Assembly: GCA_032158295.1 (NCBI GenBank)
Contig: CM063259.1
Location: 13,177,564-13,241,563, forward strand
Source: Pycnopodia helianthoides
Taxonomy: Eukaryota > Echinodermata > Asteroidea > Forcipulatida > Asteriidae
Length of the DNA: 64,000 nucleotides
Direction of reading: 5' to 3'
This document shows, in pieces, positions 28,701-40,700 of this stretch. The notes under the pieces were generated by a model. It made no database searches and was not told where the DNA came from. It saw only the letters and a program-made list of their open reading frames with translations. A program made the translations under genes and the position numbers. How positions within the stretch are numbered: the first letter of the stretch is position 1; each line of letters begins with the position of its first letter.

Positions 28701-31700
28701 GCACATGCACTTGAAAGCAAACATTCCCCGCTAACCTGTGAAATACGCTTGACGTAAGCGCGGGCTTCCCTGCTTCCGTAAAAGCGCCGATTCTTTACTC
28801 ATGGTAAGCAGAGCCATGAAATATGGCCGAGATGGACTTGGATAGATTTCATCGTTATCGTTGCCAATTAACCCCGAAGTATGGTAACTATTTCAGTCTC
28901 TCCGTATGAGATCTTACTAATAAACCCAGCAACTGATAATGAAAGTGACATTCAATTATGGACTGAGGAATGTAGAGAGTAATGCCAACCCGTTTCAAAC
29001 CGGTAATCGCTGGAAAATACTGTCTTGCCGTCCAGTGGTGGTGCCAGACACTAAAAACGGGGAACATGACGGGGCAAAGAAATGGTTTGGAGTGGCAACC
29101 AAGTTATCGAAAATGTTAACCTCAAGACTGATTTTTTATATTTATAACCATAATGGTAGTATAAATTAATAGAACTCACTCCGCGGCAGTGCAGTTAATT
29201 ACGAGAAGTCCCCCGATCCAAAAGCTAAAAGTCCAGGCCGATTTCCTACCTCCTGCCCAGTAGTAATTAATAAGCAAGACAGTTCATTTCAGAACTGAGA
29301 AGTCTCCCGAATTCCGAAAATCCGCTCAGCGCTAGTAGAACAAATAGCAAGACAAGTTCTCTAAAGAACAAAATCTACACAGCAAAGTAGATATTTACAC
29401 ACATGGTGTTACCGCAAACCGAATATATATGGTAGTGTGGAGGGTGTTTTGCCTCTAGCAAAGATTTCTTTAAAACAAATGAAAGATACATGACCTAGGC
29501 CTATTCTGAGCGACAGCATGTACATGTAGTAGCTCCTGACAAGCTCCCCAAACTCTTGATAAATATCTTTACTGATCGTGGCTTTGCTAATTCTGGTGTC
29601 ATCAATCGGTTTTGTTGCTCTACCTGGACTACACTGGACCACCAACAGTCGTTACATATTATAAATGAGATCAAAAAGAGGTAGAAATCTCTCCAAAAGC
29701 AGCGTGTCAGATCTTGATTCTACTGGTAACCATGAAACTGGTTCCGCCCAACCAGCATCTACATGTACATCCAATCAACCAGGACAAAAGACACCATTGT
29801 CATCGTCACACCATGTTATTAATCTTGCATTATTGTGTGCTTATGAATGAATAATGGAAATAAATGTTTCTACAATGAAACAGCAGTGATATTGTGGACC
29901 TAAGTCTAATCAATCCAGCCTTGTGTTTTGACAGCAAGGGTGTCATGGCTTCGCTTGTGTGTACAAAACTATTGGGGGACGTCCGCTAAAATAACAAAAC
30001 ATAAATTGATCAGCCTCGTCAAAAGCTGTGCCAGGGAAAGAGCTGAACCTAAAAGCTGAGACAGTTTGTGCGGCAACTAAAAGGCTATTATGCATTATCA
30101 GTGCTTTATTTTTTTTCCATTGTATCAAAGATTGAAATTGGTAATCAGTGTAATTTTTCTGAGTGGACAACACAGACCGCTTTGTTTGTAGCATGCAAGT
30201 TATGTAGAACAGTCACTGGCAAAATGACATCTGAAAACTTGAAACGTTCCTCAGTCATGGAACATGTCTCATACATGTACATGCCTTCACTTCGAATGCG
30301 GAGGATTGAGAGATTTTTTGCGTTTATCAAGATTGCTTCTGGTCAATGGATACATTTTTATTTCATTTCATTTCATTTATTAATTTGGTTGTGAAGCCAA
30401 GGACTCTCAGGAAGCGAACCTAATCACTATACTAGCCAAGAACCCTGCGGAGAGAAGACAATGAAGGAAGTTTCAGTTTTTAGGTGTGGGAGGAAAACCC
30501 CAGAGAAATATTCCAGGGAAAACCCACGCAAACAAGCAGGGACTGAACAACCCAATCCACGTTAGTGCCCTGGTGTGATTTGAACTGGGGATCCCCAGAG
30601 GTGGAAGGCAAGGCAAGATACCGCTACGCCAACCTGACTGTACATGTAGTACACAAAGGTGTTTACATTCCCTTAAGTTGAGTTTGACGACTGCACTCTT
30701 CTTCTTGAATGACCGAGGGGTTCAACCAGGGGAGTGGACAGGACTGCACTTATGCGGTCTGCGGTCTCATGAGCAGTCTTTGCCTACTCAACACATGAAT
30801 CAATAGTGTCAGATCAGGGGTAAGTGGGCTGGGACTGGAATAGCAAGAATTACTGACAGTCAAAAAAAGCTTCATTCATACAGTTGGACATTCCGATCAA
30901 TTACTCATGATATGCAAATCAGTATGTAGATTATGCAGGATGGGAGGGGCATTATGTGGTTATTAACTATTCATGAGAAATTATTCTGTTCAGCAATCAC
31001 CTTCTCAAGTAAAGGTTTCATTCATACAGTTAGACATTCCGATCAGGGATATCTCGATATGCAAATCAGTATGTAGATTATGCAGGATGGGAGGCGGCAT
31101 GATGTGGTTCATTAATTATTCATGAGAAATTATTCTGTTTAGCAATCTACTACTCAAGTAAAAAGCTTCATACATACAGTTAGACATTCCGATCAGGGAT
31201 ATCTCAATATGGAAATTAGTCACCCATTTTGGTGACCCCCCCCCCCCCCCGACTAGAAACGTGTTTGAGTTTCGGTTTATTGGTTAAGCGTTTTTTTTTT
31301 GCGTGTTTGGTTCGACCGCAGTGACGCAGCTTTTCCGAATAAATCGTAACCGAGTTGTTGGCTCGGTTAGGCTTGGTTTCAAGATTTCAGGTTAGCAAAC
31401 TAACAAAATATGCAACGAACTATTTCAAAATTAAAAAAACCTTGTAAGCATACGATCCAAAATATTTATAAATTATAAGACTAAGGTCCATTCATTGAAA
31501 AAAAAATGAAGGCTCTTTATTGTAGATCGCTAATTTTCCAAGAGACGTAACCTTCCCACAAACTGTTTTTTTACCCATTCGTTTTTGCGTAGCCCTGGGA
31601 AGTTGTTTCAGTTTCAATCACTGAATTTTACGTCAGAAACTTGTTCCTGGTCAGGTTGCGAAACACGCTCTGTAGTTTAGAGACTATGACATCCCAATAT

Positions 31701-34700
31701 GCAAATCAGTATGTAGATTTGGATGAACATTCAGGGTAATTTGTTCATGCAGGTTGGGGCGGAGCTATAAAATGACTTGGTTCAGCAGTCATGGAGGTAG
31801 CAGAGGATTTTAAATATGCAAAGCATCGATGTAGATTTTAATGAATATTCAAAATTTGTCTTGATTATGCAGGATAGGAGGCGGAGTTGTACTTCATAAG
31901 AGAGGATTAGGTTCAGCAGTCAGAGGATGTATATCAATGTACAAAGCATCTATGTAGATTTTAATGAATATTCAAATTTGTCGTTGATTATGCAGGATTG
32001 AAGGCGGAGTTGTACTATATAAGAGATGATTTGGTTCAGGAGTCGGCAACGAGGTATGACATGGCAATCAAGACCGATATCAACTCCTTGTACTTCAACT
32101 GGAGGACACAGCGTCAGGTAAAGTGCATGTAAATACTGTTTCCTACCTGTGGAGATTTATGAGCAGTTACAAATATACTTAGCAAGGTGACAGCGGGATA
32201 TCAACCGCATCTCTAGTTGTATTGAGGACGCAGCACACAGGAATTTCCAAAAGTCACCTGCTGACGATCTGTGGAGGTTCAAATTATTTTACCGGAAATT
32301 AGTAATAAATAATAATAACAATACTATTCATTATGTATGTTTTAAATTGGCACTAATTTTCATCTCTCTGAAGGTTTTTTACTCAATGTCCCTGAAGTCT
32401 GAGAATCTGTGGATCATGTCCAATCCCGGGACCAACATCTCACTAGACGGGGAGGTCCCGAGGGCAGCAGAGACAAGTGAGTTACGAGAAAGGGCGTGGT
32501 TGTTAGATGTGGGGGCCAAGAATATGATGACAAACCTTTTTACATGGTGACAGACATCCAAAGGACAGAGGCAAACTATTTACATCTGTGGTCCTTTATT
32601 GGTCCTTTGCTGTGATTTGAGGGACTGAGAAAGGGTGTGGTTGGAGGAGAAAAAGGGTGTGGTTGCGGGAGAAAAGGGTGTGGTTAGGGAAGAAATGGGT
32701 TCGGTGAGGGGAGAAAAGGGTTTAGTAAGGGAAAAGGATTTGGTAAGGGAGAAAAGGGAAGAAATGCTTAGGGAGAAATGGTTCTGTGAGGGAGAAAAGG
32801 GTGTGGTGATGGGAGAAAAAAGGGTTTGGTAGGGGAGAAAAGGGTGTGGTTATACGGAAAAAAGGTGTGGTGAGGGATGAAAAGGGTGTGGTTGATGCCA
32901 AAATACATTGTAATGTACATTGTTTGGTTTCCCTGCTAATGTTTGTTTTAGCTGAGCACCATTTTCTCCTTTAACAGCTGTAATACATTTAAACCCTGAC
33001 GTTGTAATTTGTTTGTAATCTTGTATCAGCGTTTGAAGTGACGTTACACTGTACCGGCAAGGAGACCGGGGAGGTCAATTTCACTATGCAAGTGAATCTC
33101 ACACTGTTCTCGGCTAAGAACATCACCTCGTTGAACTTCAGGAGAAGGAAAACTTGCGTCATGGGTGAGTAGTCAAGCGGAGACTGTGTCGTTGACCTTT
33201 CAGGGACTGTGTCGTTGACCCCTCAGGGACCATGTGGTGTACCCTTCAGGGAGCATAACGTCCACAAAGTGGCTTGTATGAAAGATCAAATAGTGGAAAA
33301 GCACTTTACAAAAAAGTAATGTATTAAAATTTATGTGGTGTCGTGTCCACGCAGATAAGAGAACCGGACCCAAGCCCTGGTGTTTCTGGTCAGCAGAGTG
33401 TGGGTTCGAGTCCCGGTCAAGACACTCGTGTCACTGCGTCCTTCGGACGGGGCGTAAAGCCGTAGGTCCCGTGTGTTGTGTAATGCACGTAAAAGAACCC
33501 AGTTACACTTATCGTAAAGAGAAGGGGCTCGCCCCGGTGTTCCTGGTTTGATTGGCTGCACACTGCGCCACGGTACCGTGTAAACCATTACATGGTGCTA
33601 TGTGAGCGAATAGGTCTAATACTTCAAAACGTAGCTCCACAATACCTTGCAGGAAAATACTGAATGTTGAAGCGCCTTGAGCGCCACTGAGTGACGGATA
33701 TGAGCGCTACATAAGAAGCCACTATTATTATAAAAAGCAAGAATTGAGAGAACCCGAAGAGTAAGTGCTTTGTTATGAAATAATCTTATTATTAAACCCA
33801 AATTTTTATTTTGTATCGTCCTTTCAGATGAAAGTCAGAAGATAGTGCTGCAGACCCCCTGTCTGAAGATGAGGCAGTGGAAGTTATATTTGGTACGTCT
33901 GAACGTGTAGATCGAGGTCTGGGCCCAATTTCATAGAGCTGCTTAAGCAGAACATATTGCTTAGCAATTTTCTGCTAAGCAGAAATCAGCAGGATACCAG
34001 TCACAAATTGTGCATGTGACATGGTAGTTTGGCCGGTAACATTATTCTGGTAAGCATAATTTTGTTGTGCTTAGCTACTTTTTGTGCTTAAGCAGCTCTA
34101 TAGCTCTGCTTAAGCAAAAAAAGTTGCTAAGCACAACAAAATTGTGATTACCAAAATAGGGTTACCAGCTAAAATACCATTTTACATATACAAAATGTAA
34201 CTGGTATCCTGCTGAGTTTTGCTAAGCAATATTTTCTGCTTAAGCAGCTCTATGAATTTGGGCCCTAATGATTCACAGCAGGGCCCAGTTTCATAGAGCT
34301 GCTTAAGCACAAAATGTAACTAAGCACAACAAAATAATGCTTACCAGAATAAGGTTACCAGCCGATCTACCATACACCACAAGTACAAGTTGTGACTGGT
34401 ATCCTGCTCATTTCTGCTTAGCAGGCAATTGTTAAGCAATATTTTCTGCTTAAGCAGCTCTATGAAATTGGGCCCTGGCTACGGAGGACATTGCCGCCAT
34501 GTCTCCCTTGGCCCAATTTCATAGAGCTGCTTTAAAGCGCAAAAAGTAGCTAAGCACAACAAAAATTATGCTTACCAGAACAAGGTTACCGGCCAACCTA
34601 CAATGTCACATGTACAATTTGTGACTGGTATCCTGCTGTTTTCTGCTTAGCAGAATATTGTTAGGCAATGTTTTCTGCTTCGTCAGCTCTATGCAATTGG

Positions 34701-37700
34701 GCCCTGGTCATAAGCCATTTTGAGATATGGCGGACGCAATACTATGACACGATTAGGTTTGGCCAAATTTGTCTGTGTACACCCAAATTAAACGGTGCAC
34801 TACTAAAGTGTCCGCCATATCTCATGAAAAAGGCTAATTGCCTTGTTGCCACTTGAAATGTGCGGTACGAGTTTACATTTTCCCTCCTTGAGTTGCTCTT
34901 TACGGAAGGAAAATCAGTTTTGGCCTTATGGTGGGGGAAGATAGGGGAAACATTTGGAGGAATTGTGATTTGATGAAGTATGGGATTTGGCAAACAGTCG
35001 GGGTATGACATGAGAAAGATATTTGGCTAAAGGGCCATCGCAGAGTTGGAAGTTTGAAAAAAATAAAGGTAGAATGGCAAGCAAATTTTAAAATGGCTGC
35101 CATTGCTTGTTACAATACCTATAATTTTTCAAAAGAAAGTCTGCAATTTCCCTTTAGCCGAATCCTCATGATATACTCTGACTGTGTGCCAACTTCCATG
35201 CTTGTATCACAAACCCATTATTCCACAAACTTTCCTAACTCCCTGTGGAGCTATTCCACAAACTTTCCTAACTCCCTGTGGAGCTATTCCACAAACTTTC
35301 CTAACTCCCTGTGGAGCATACAACCACCAAGCTGCTTAAATCAGCGCTAAGGGGTTAATCCAACCCAATACTGCCTCAGCCCTCTCGGGTTCCCAATGAT
35401 ATACATTCTGGGTTAAGAGAAGCAACTCATGGTTAAGTCTCTTGCTCCAGGACACAAGTGTCATGACCGGGAATCGAACCCACACTCCGATGATTCAGTC
35501 ATCAGAACTTGAGTCCGATGCAGTAGACTGCTCCGCCATGGCATGCCAAAGGGTTTCTATTACCATTTTTTATAGTTTTGATTGATGATAATAATAATTA
35601 TCATTTATAGAGCGCTCTTACCTCTGGGTACCACAGCGCTTAACAGGAAACAAACAAATTGGAATAAATAAAGGCGCTAATAATGGGAAAGACAGTTGGT
35701 CCTTAGCAATCAACCAACCATTGAACAGGAAAGTGTTTTAGATGATTCTTGAAGACTTTTAGTGCTCTGCCAGGCCTGGAATTTCATCTTTGAAAGGGCA
35801 AGGCCATTTTCATTTTGCAAAGGGCACTTCCATTGGAAAATCTTAAAGTCTATGGGAGACTTTTGAAGGGGCACCAAGGCCAACACAAGGGCAATGAAGG
35901 GCGTGGCCTCCGTGTAATTCCAGGCCTGCTCTGCGGAATGAATTGCTAAATAAATTTTAATCTTTGTCGTTACAGCTGGAAAACAACCGACTAAGACGGT
36001 GACATCAACAAGTATGTTCTACATAGCGGTCGGTGTGGTGTGTGGAGTGATTCTACTGCTGGTTATGCTGGTGGCGTTGGTTCATGTGAGATCCATGAAG
36101 TCAGCCGATCCCGCCAGGTAATTCACAATTTTAAAATTTGTATTTGCTTTAAGGCATTTTTTAATTTCATTTTTTATTATGAGATATCGCCTAACTCACA
36201 AGGCCGAACGGCCACTTCAAGGTGAGGGCTACACTTAACTGATTTGGGCTGTTGACCCAAATTAACTGTCTAACTGTCACACCAGGGGCACTTTGCCACC
36301 TACTCATGGGGGCTGAAACGGGGTTAACAGTCCGTAAGGATTAGGCGTGGGTATCATCCACTAGGAGCCTGGCTGGTAGAGCAGAATGCACTACCTTCCC
36401 AACTTCCCAATTGCATGGTGAGGTATCAATTGCCCTGTAGCTAGCCAATCATCACCTCCGACCATTCCGAAGGACCAATCAGAGCAGGGTTTAACCACTT
36501 CAGGTCTGATGACGTCTTTTTCTGCCAGAACGTTTTCGAACCGAATTATGGAGGGCGCCCGGAAGACAACTTCGGAATGTCCTCTTTTGGTTGAGGTCAG
36601 TTGACCAGCGAACGTAGAATCACACCCCGGATCAATCCATTGTGTAGCGTGCACAGGCATGCACCTACCGTGCTATGCTTTGTTTTTTCCCCCATACAAA
36701 GATGGACAAGGATACTCGAAAGAGAAAATGCTCCGGGCTCATGGAGCTGCTAAAAGCAGAAAACATTGCTTAACATTTGTTTTTGCTTAGCAGACATGAG
36801 CAGGATACCAGTTACAAATTGTACATGGGACATGGTAATTTGGCTGGTAACCTTGATCTAGTAAGCATCATTTGTTTGTGCTTAGCAACTTTTTCTGCTT
36901 AAGCAGAGCTATGACAATGGGTCCAGGGTCCAATTTCATAGAGCTGCTTAAGCACAAAAATTAGCTAAGCACGACAATATTATGCCTACCAGAATAAGGT
37001 TACCAGCCAAACTGCCATGTCACGTGTACAATTAGGGCCCAGGTGACATGAAAATTGGTCCCTGGGGTCACTATTTGACCTTTTCATGGTTGTTACGCAT
37101 TATTAGGTTAACGCCAAGAAGTGTTGGGTTTTGCCAGAGCGGGACTCATTCTGTCTAAACGTTATATCCCAAAACTGAAACTTTTCTGGTGTAGATCTCG
37201 GGAATTTAATGATTGTTTTTATCGATCTGTATGCAGTGAGTCATCGAGCGGTCGCTCGGCGCCCAAGACGACGGGGATCAAGAAGCCATCTCCCAACTCG
37301 TACACCAAGGCACCTGGCATGAATGGACATGCTAACGGCAGCGCTGGCAAGCCACATAATGGTAGGCACATACTAACAATAGATGCACGGTTGCCCTATA
37401 CAGTCCTCCTGCCAAGAGGCCCTGAGGTCGATTTCACAAAACTCTTCCTAACTTAGGACTAGTCCTAGGCAATGCTAAGAAATAGGACTAGTCCTAAGTT
37501 AGGACCAGTACTTAGGACTAGTCCTATCTCTTAGCATTGCCTAGGACTAGTCCTAAGTTAGGAAGAGTTTTGTGAAATCAACCCCTGTACTGGCAGGCAC
37601 AGATTGAATCTGACCTCCGAAATTTGGGGTATCATCTTTTATAAATTTGTATTTTTAAATAATTTTTGATTGTTAAAAATCTTGGAAATGATTCCTTATA

Positions 37701-40700
37701 CTTCATTTATGTTGTTTATTTGTATGTATTGCAACATCTGTTAGCTAGACAGTAATATTAATAAGTAGTTGAGATATTGATATCATTGTTAAGATGTCGT
37801 GGCTGTGTGGTTAAGAGCACCGAACTAGGGCTCTGGTGTTTATGATCAGCAGAGTGGCAGAGTCCCGGTCGTGGCACTTGTGTCCTTGAGCAAGATGCTT
37901 TATAATAATTTCTCTGTTCTTCGGATGGGGCATTAAGCCATAGGTTTGGTAGTGCATGTAAAAGAACCTAGAACACTTTATCGTGGAAGAGTAGGGGGTT
38001 AACCCCGGTGTTTCTGGTTTACATAGCAAGCACCCTTGTTTACAGATTTCCTCAGGCTTGTGAGTAACGGTGATTAAGTTCACTTTATGAGGCATCCTCG
38101 GTTTCGTTACCAGAAATATATAATAACAACATGATGTAAGAATGATGTAAGAAATCAATCTTGAAAGTTATGCCTCGACCTAACCCACTTTAGCTTAGTC
38201 TGGCTCAGGACTGGCATTGTTTTAGATCCAATGTAGCAAACCTCCACAGCCTGTGATGACGATGTTGTTGGTTTATTTTGAAATGCATTTTGAAATTATT
38301 TGAAAAAGGCCCTCATTTCAAGACTCTGTGCAAAAAAACTTGTTGATCCTAGTCAGAAGTTTTTGTCTCCGTGCATTTAGGTTACATCGGACTCCACCAT
38401 CAGATCTACAAAACTATCCCGGAGACACCAGACTACACAGAGAAACTGCACACAATTACCATAGAGAGGAGTCTGATCACACTGGAAGACTTACTACTAG
38501 AAGGTAGGGTACAAGACGCGTACATGAATGTAGTGGATGTAGGATGTCAATTACAGTCCAGAAAGTTGAACAAATGATTTTAAGAACCAAACATAATGAA
38601 AGTGTTGTATTAATTGATTGATTGTTTGTTGTGAACTGACATTGCATCATGTATGTGTACTCAACATTTTGTAGAGTGTAACTTCTATAAAGTTGACTAT
38701 CTTCATTCTTGGTTGTGCATTGTTTTGTGAATTCATTGTAATTACTGTTTAACCATGATTGTTTGATCGATATTTACCCAACCAGCCAGAATGGAACCAT
38801 TGTATTGATTGATCAATTGTTTGTTGCGAACTGACATTTCATCATTTATAAGATGTTTCTTCTATAAAAATGGATTGTCTTCATTATTGTTGGTGTACTG
38901 TTTTGTGAATTCCCTGTAATTACATGTACTCATATTTTATAACTGTTTAACATGTTGACTGCTGCCTACGAGTATATTCGTAGTAACAGGGGTAACCGCT
39001 TTGTATTGTTAATTGAGTACACTGGCATCACTGAGCACGCAACAAATACGCTTCTGGCAGTGGTGACGACATACATCCTTAGAATGTGTATGTTCAACTT
39101 TTTTTGTGTATAGTAGCTATTTGGTATGCACGCATGTGCACTGCACTTGGCAAATGGGAACGCCCTACGAATCTATGACCGGCAGTCAACGAGTTAAACC
39201 ATGATTGTTTGATTGGATATTTACCTAAGCAGCCAGATTGGCAGCATTGTATTGATTGATCGATTGTTGCTGCGAACTGACATTTCATCATTTTATAAAA
39301 TGTTTGACATCAACATTTATTTTTATAACTGTTTAACCATGATTGTTTGATTGGATATTTACCCAACCAGCCAGATTGGCAGCATTGTATTGATTGATCG
39401 ATTGTTTGTTGCGAACTGACATTTCATCATTTATAAAATGTTTGACATCAACATTTATTTTTATAACTGTTCAACCATTATTGTTTTGATTGGATATATT
39501 TACCGAACCAGCCAGAACGGAACCATTGTATTGATCTGTGTATTTGTGTTCATTGTGTACTTGCGACTCATTCTTGTTGTTGTGGTTGTGTGTCTGTTTA
39601 GGGACCTTTGGTAGAGTGTACCAAGGCAAGCTGCTCATGACGATCGATGGGGAAGAAGAGACGACAACGGAGAGAGAGGTACTCGTTAAAACTGTCTCAG
39701 GTAAGTCATCGGACTTGTCAGAAAAGTAAAAGGCGGCACCCCCCTCCCCCCCCCCCCCCCCCCCGAACAAAGATATTGACAAATTAGGGAGACCGCCAAC
39801 AGTAGAGCTCGATAGCTCAGTTGTTAGAGCGCTGGCACGCTTGCAGGTTCAAGTCCCGCTCTAGTCAATTTTGTCCTCGTTCAACCCAGAATTATTGTAA
39901 AAAGAAAGGCCTGTACACCTCACTGTCGGGGCTTTATTTAGTCCACTCATACCGGACTCAAATTTGGGGGTAAAATCTACCAGATAGAGCTGCTTAAGCA
40001 CATAAAGTAGAACGAGAGTTTGCTTACCAGAATAAGGTTACCGACCAAAACATGAGGTTACGTGTACTATTTGTGACTGGTATCCTGCCAAAATGTTGGC
40101 TCTCATAAAAAACAAATTTAAGAAAAATCTGAAGTTTTCCTGGGCGTTAAGAAACGTCCGCCGTAAGTTTTTCCAAAAGAAAATTTGCGGAAAAAGACGT
40201 CATCTGACGTTAAGTGGTTAAGCAGCTCTTGGAAATTGGGGCCAGATTCTAAAAAACTGAATATTTCTTCATCGTGTATTTATCTCTCTCTTTTAGATCA
40301 TGCATCGGAGTCGCAGAAGAAGCTTCTGCTGAAGGAGAGTTGCTCCTTACACGGTCTGAGTCACCGTAACATTCTGACCATCATGAATGTGTGCATGGAG
40401 AACAAACCAATGACCGTCTTTGCTTTTATGAACCTCGGTAACCTCAAGCAGTTTCTGAGGAACGGCAGAGTCGGGCCCGGGGACACCCACCAGGTAAAAC
40501 AAAAATCAGCTGATTATGTACTTGATTTAGAACTACTTGAAATAAAGTGACAAGAGGCCGTGTCCGAATTGGCGGCTACTGCTATGGCTACGGCTGTGTC
40601 ATTGTGCATTAATGAACAAGAAGTCCATAGCAAACATGAAGTTAGCAACAGTGATAGCTGTAGCCGTAGCCGCCCAATTCGGATACGACCTCAGGTTATT

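Larger units (their letters stand above)
1772..31995 (+). other. ryk: ryk intron 1 (about 30.2 kb)
   Basis: Bounded by GTGAGT at 1772 and the 'gattatgcag' acceptor. It contains no exon that fits between VLG and LKAELYY and no recognisable nested gene, since the open frames are short and overlap repeats. Its contents are repeats listed individually plus unassigned AT-rich DNA (for example 2661-3780, 4040-5340, 5600-7430, 8020-9560, 20480-24400 and 27270-30380). Any enhancers would need cross-species conservation to find. Confidence 0.85.

Noticed and set aside
40185..40296. Open frame extending ryk exon 10 upstream
   Set aside because: The reading frame is open by chance into a repeat. The 'ctcttttag' acceptor and the Ryk alignment place the exon start at 40297.
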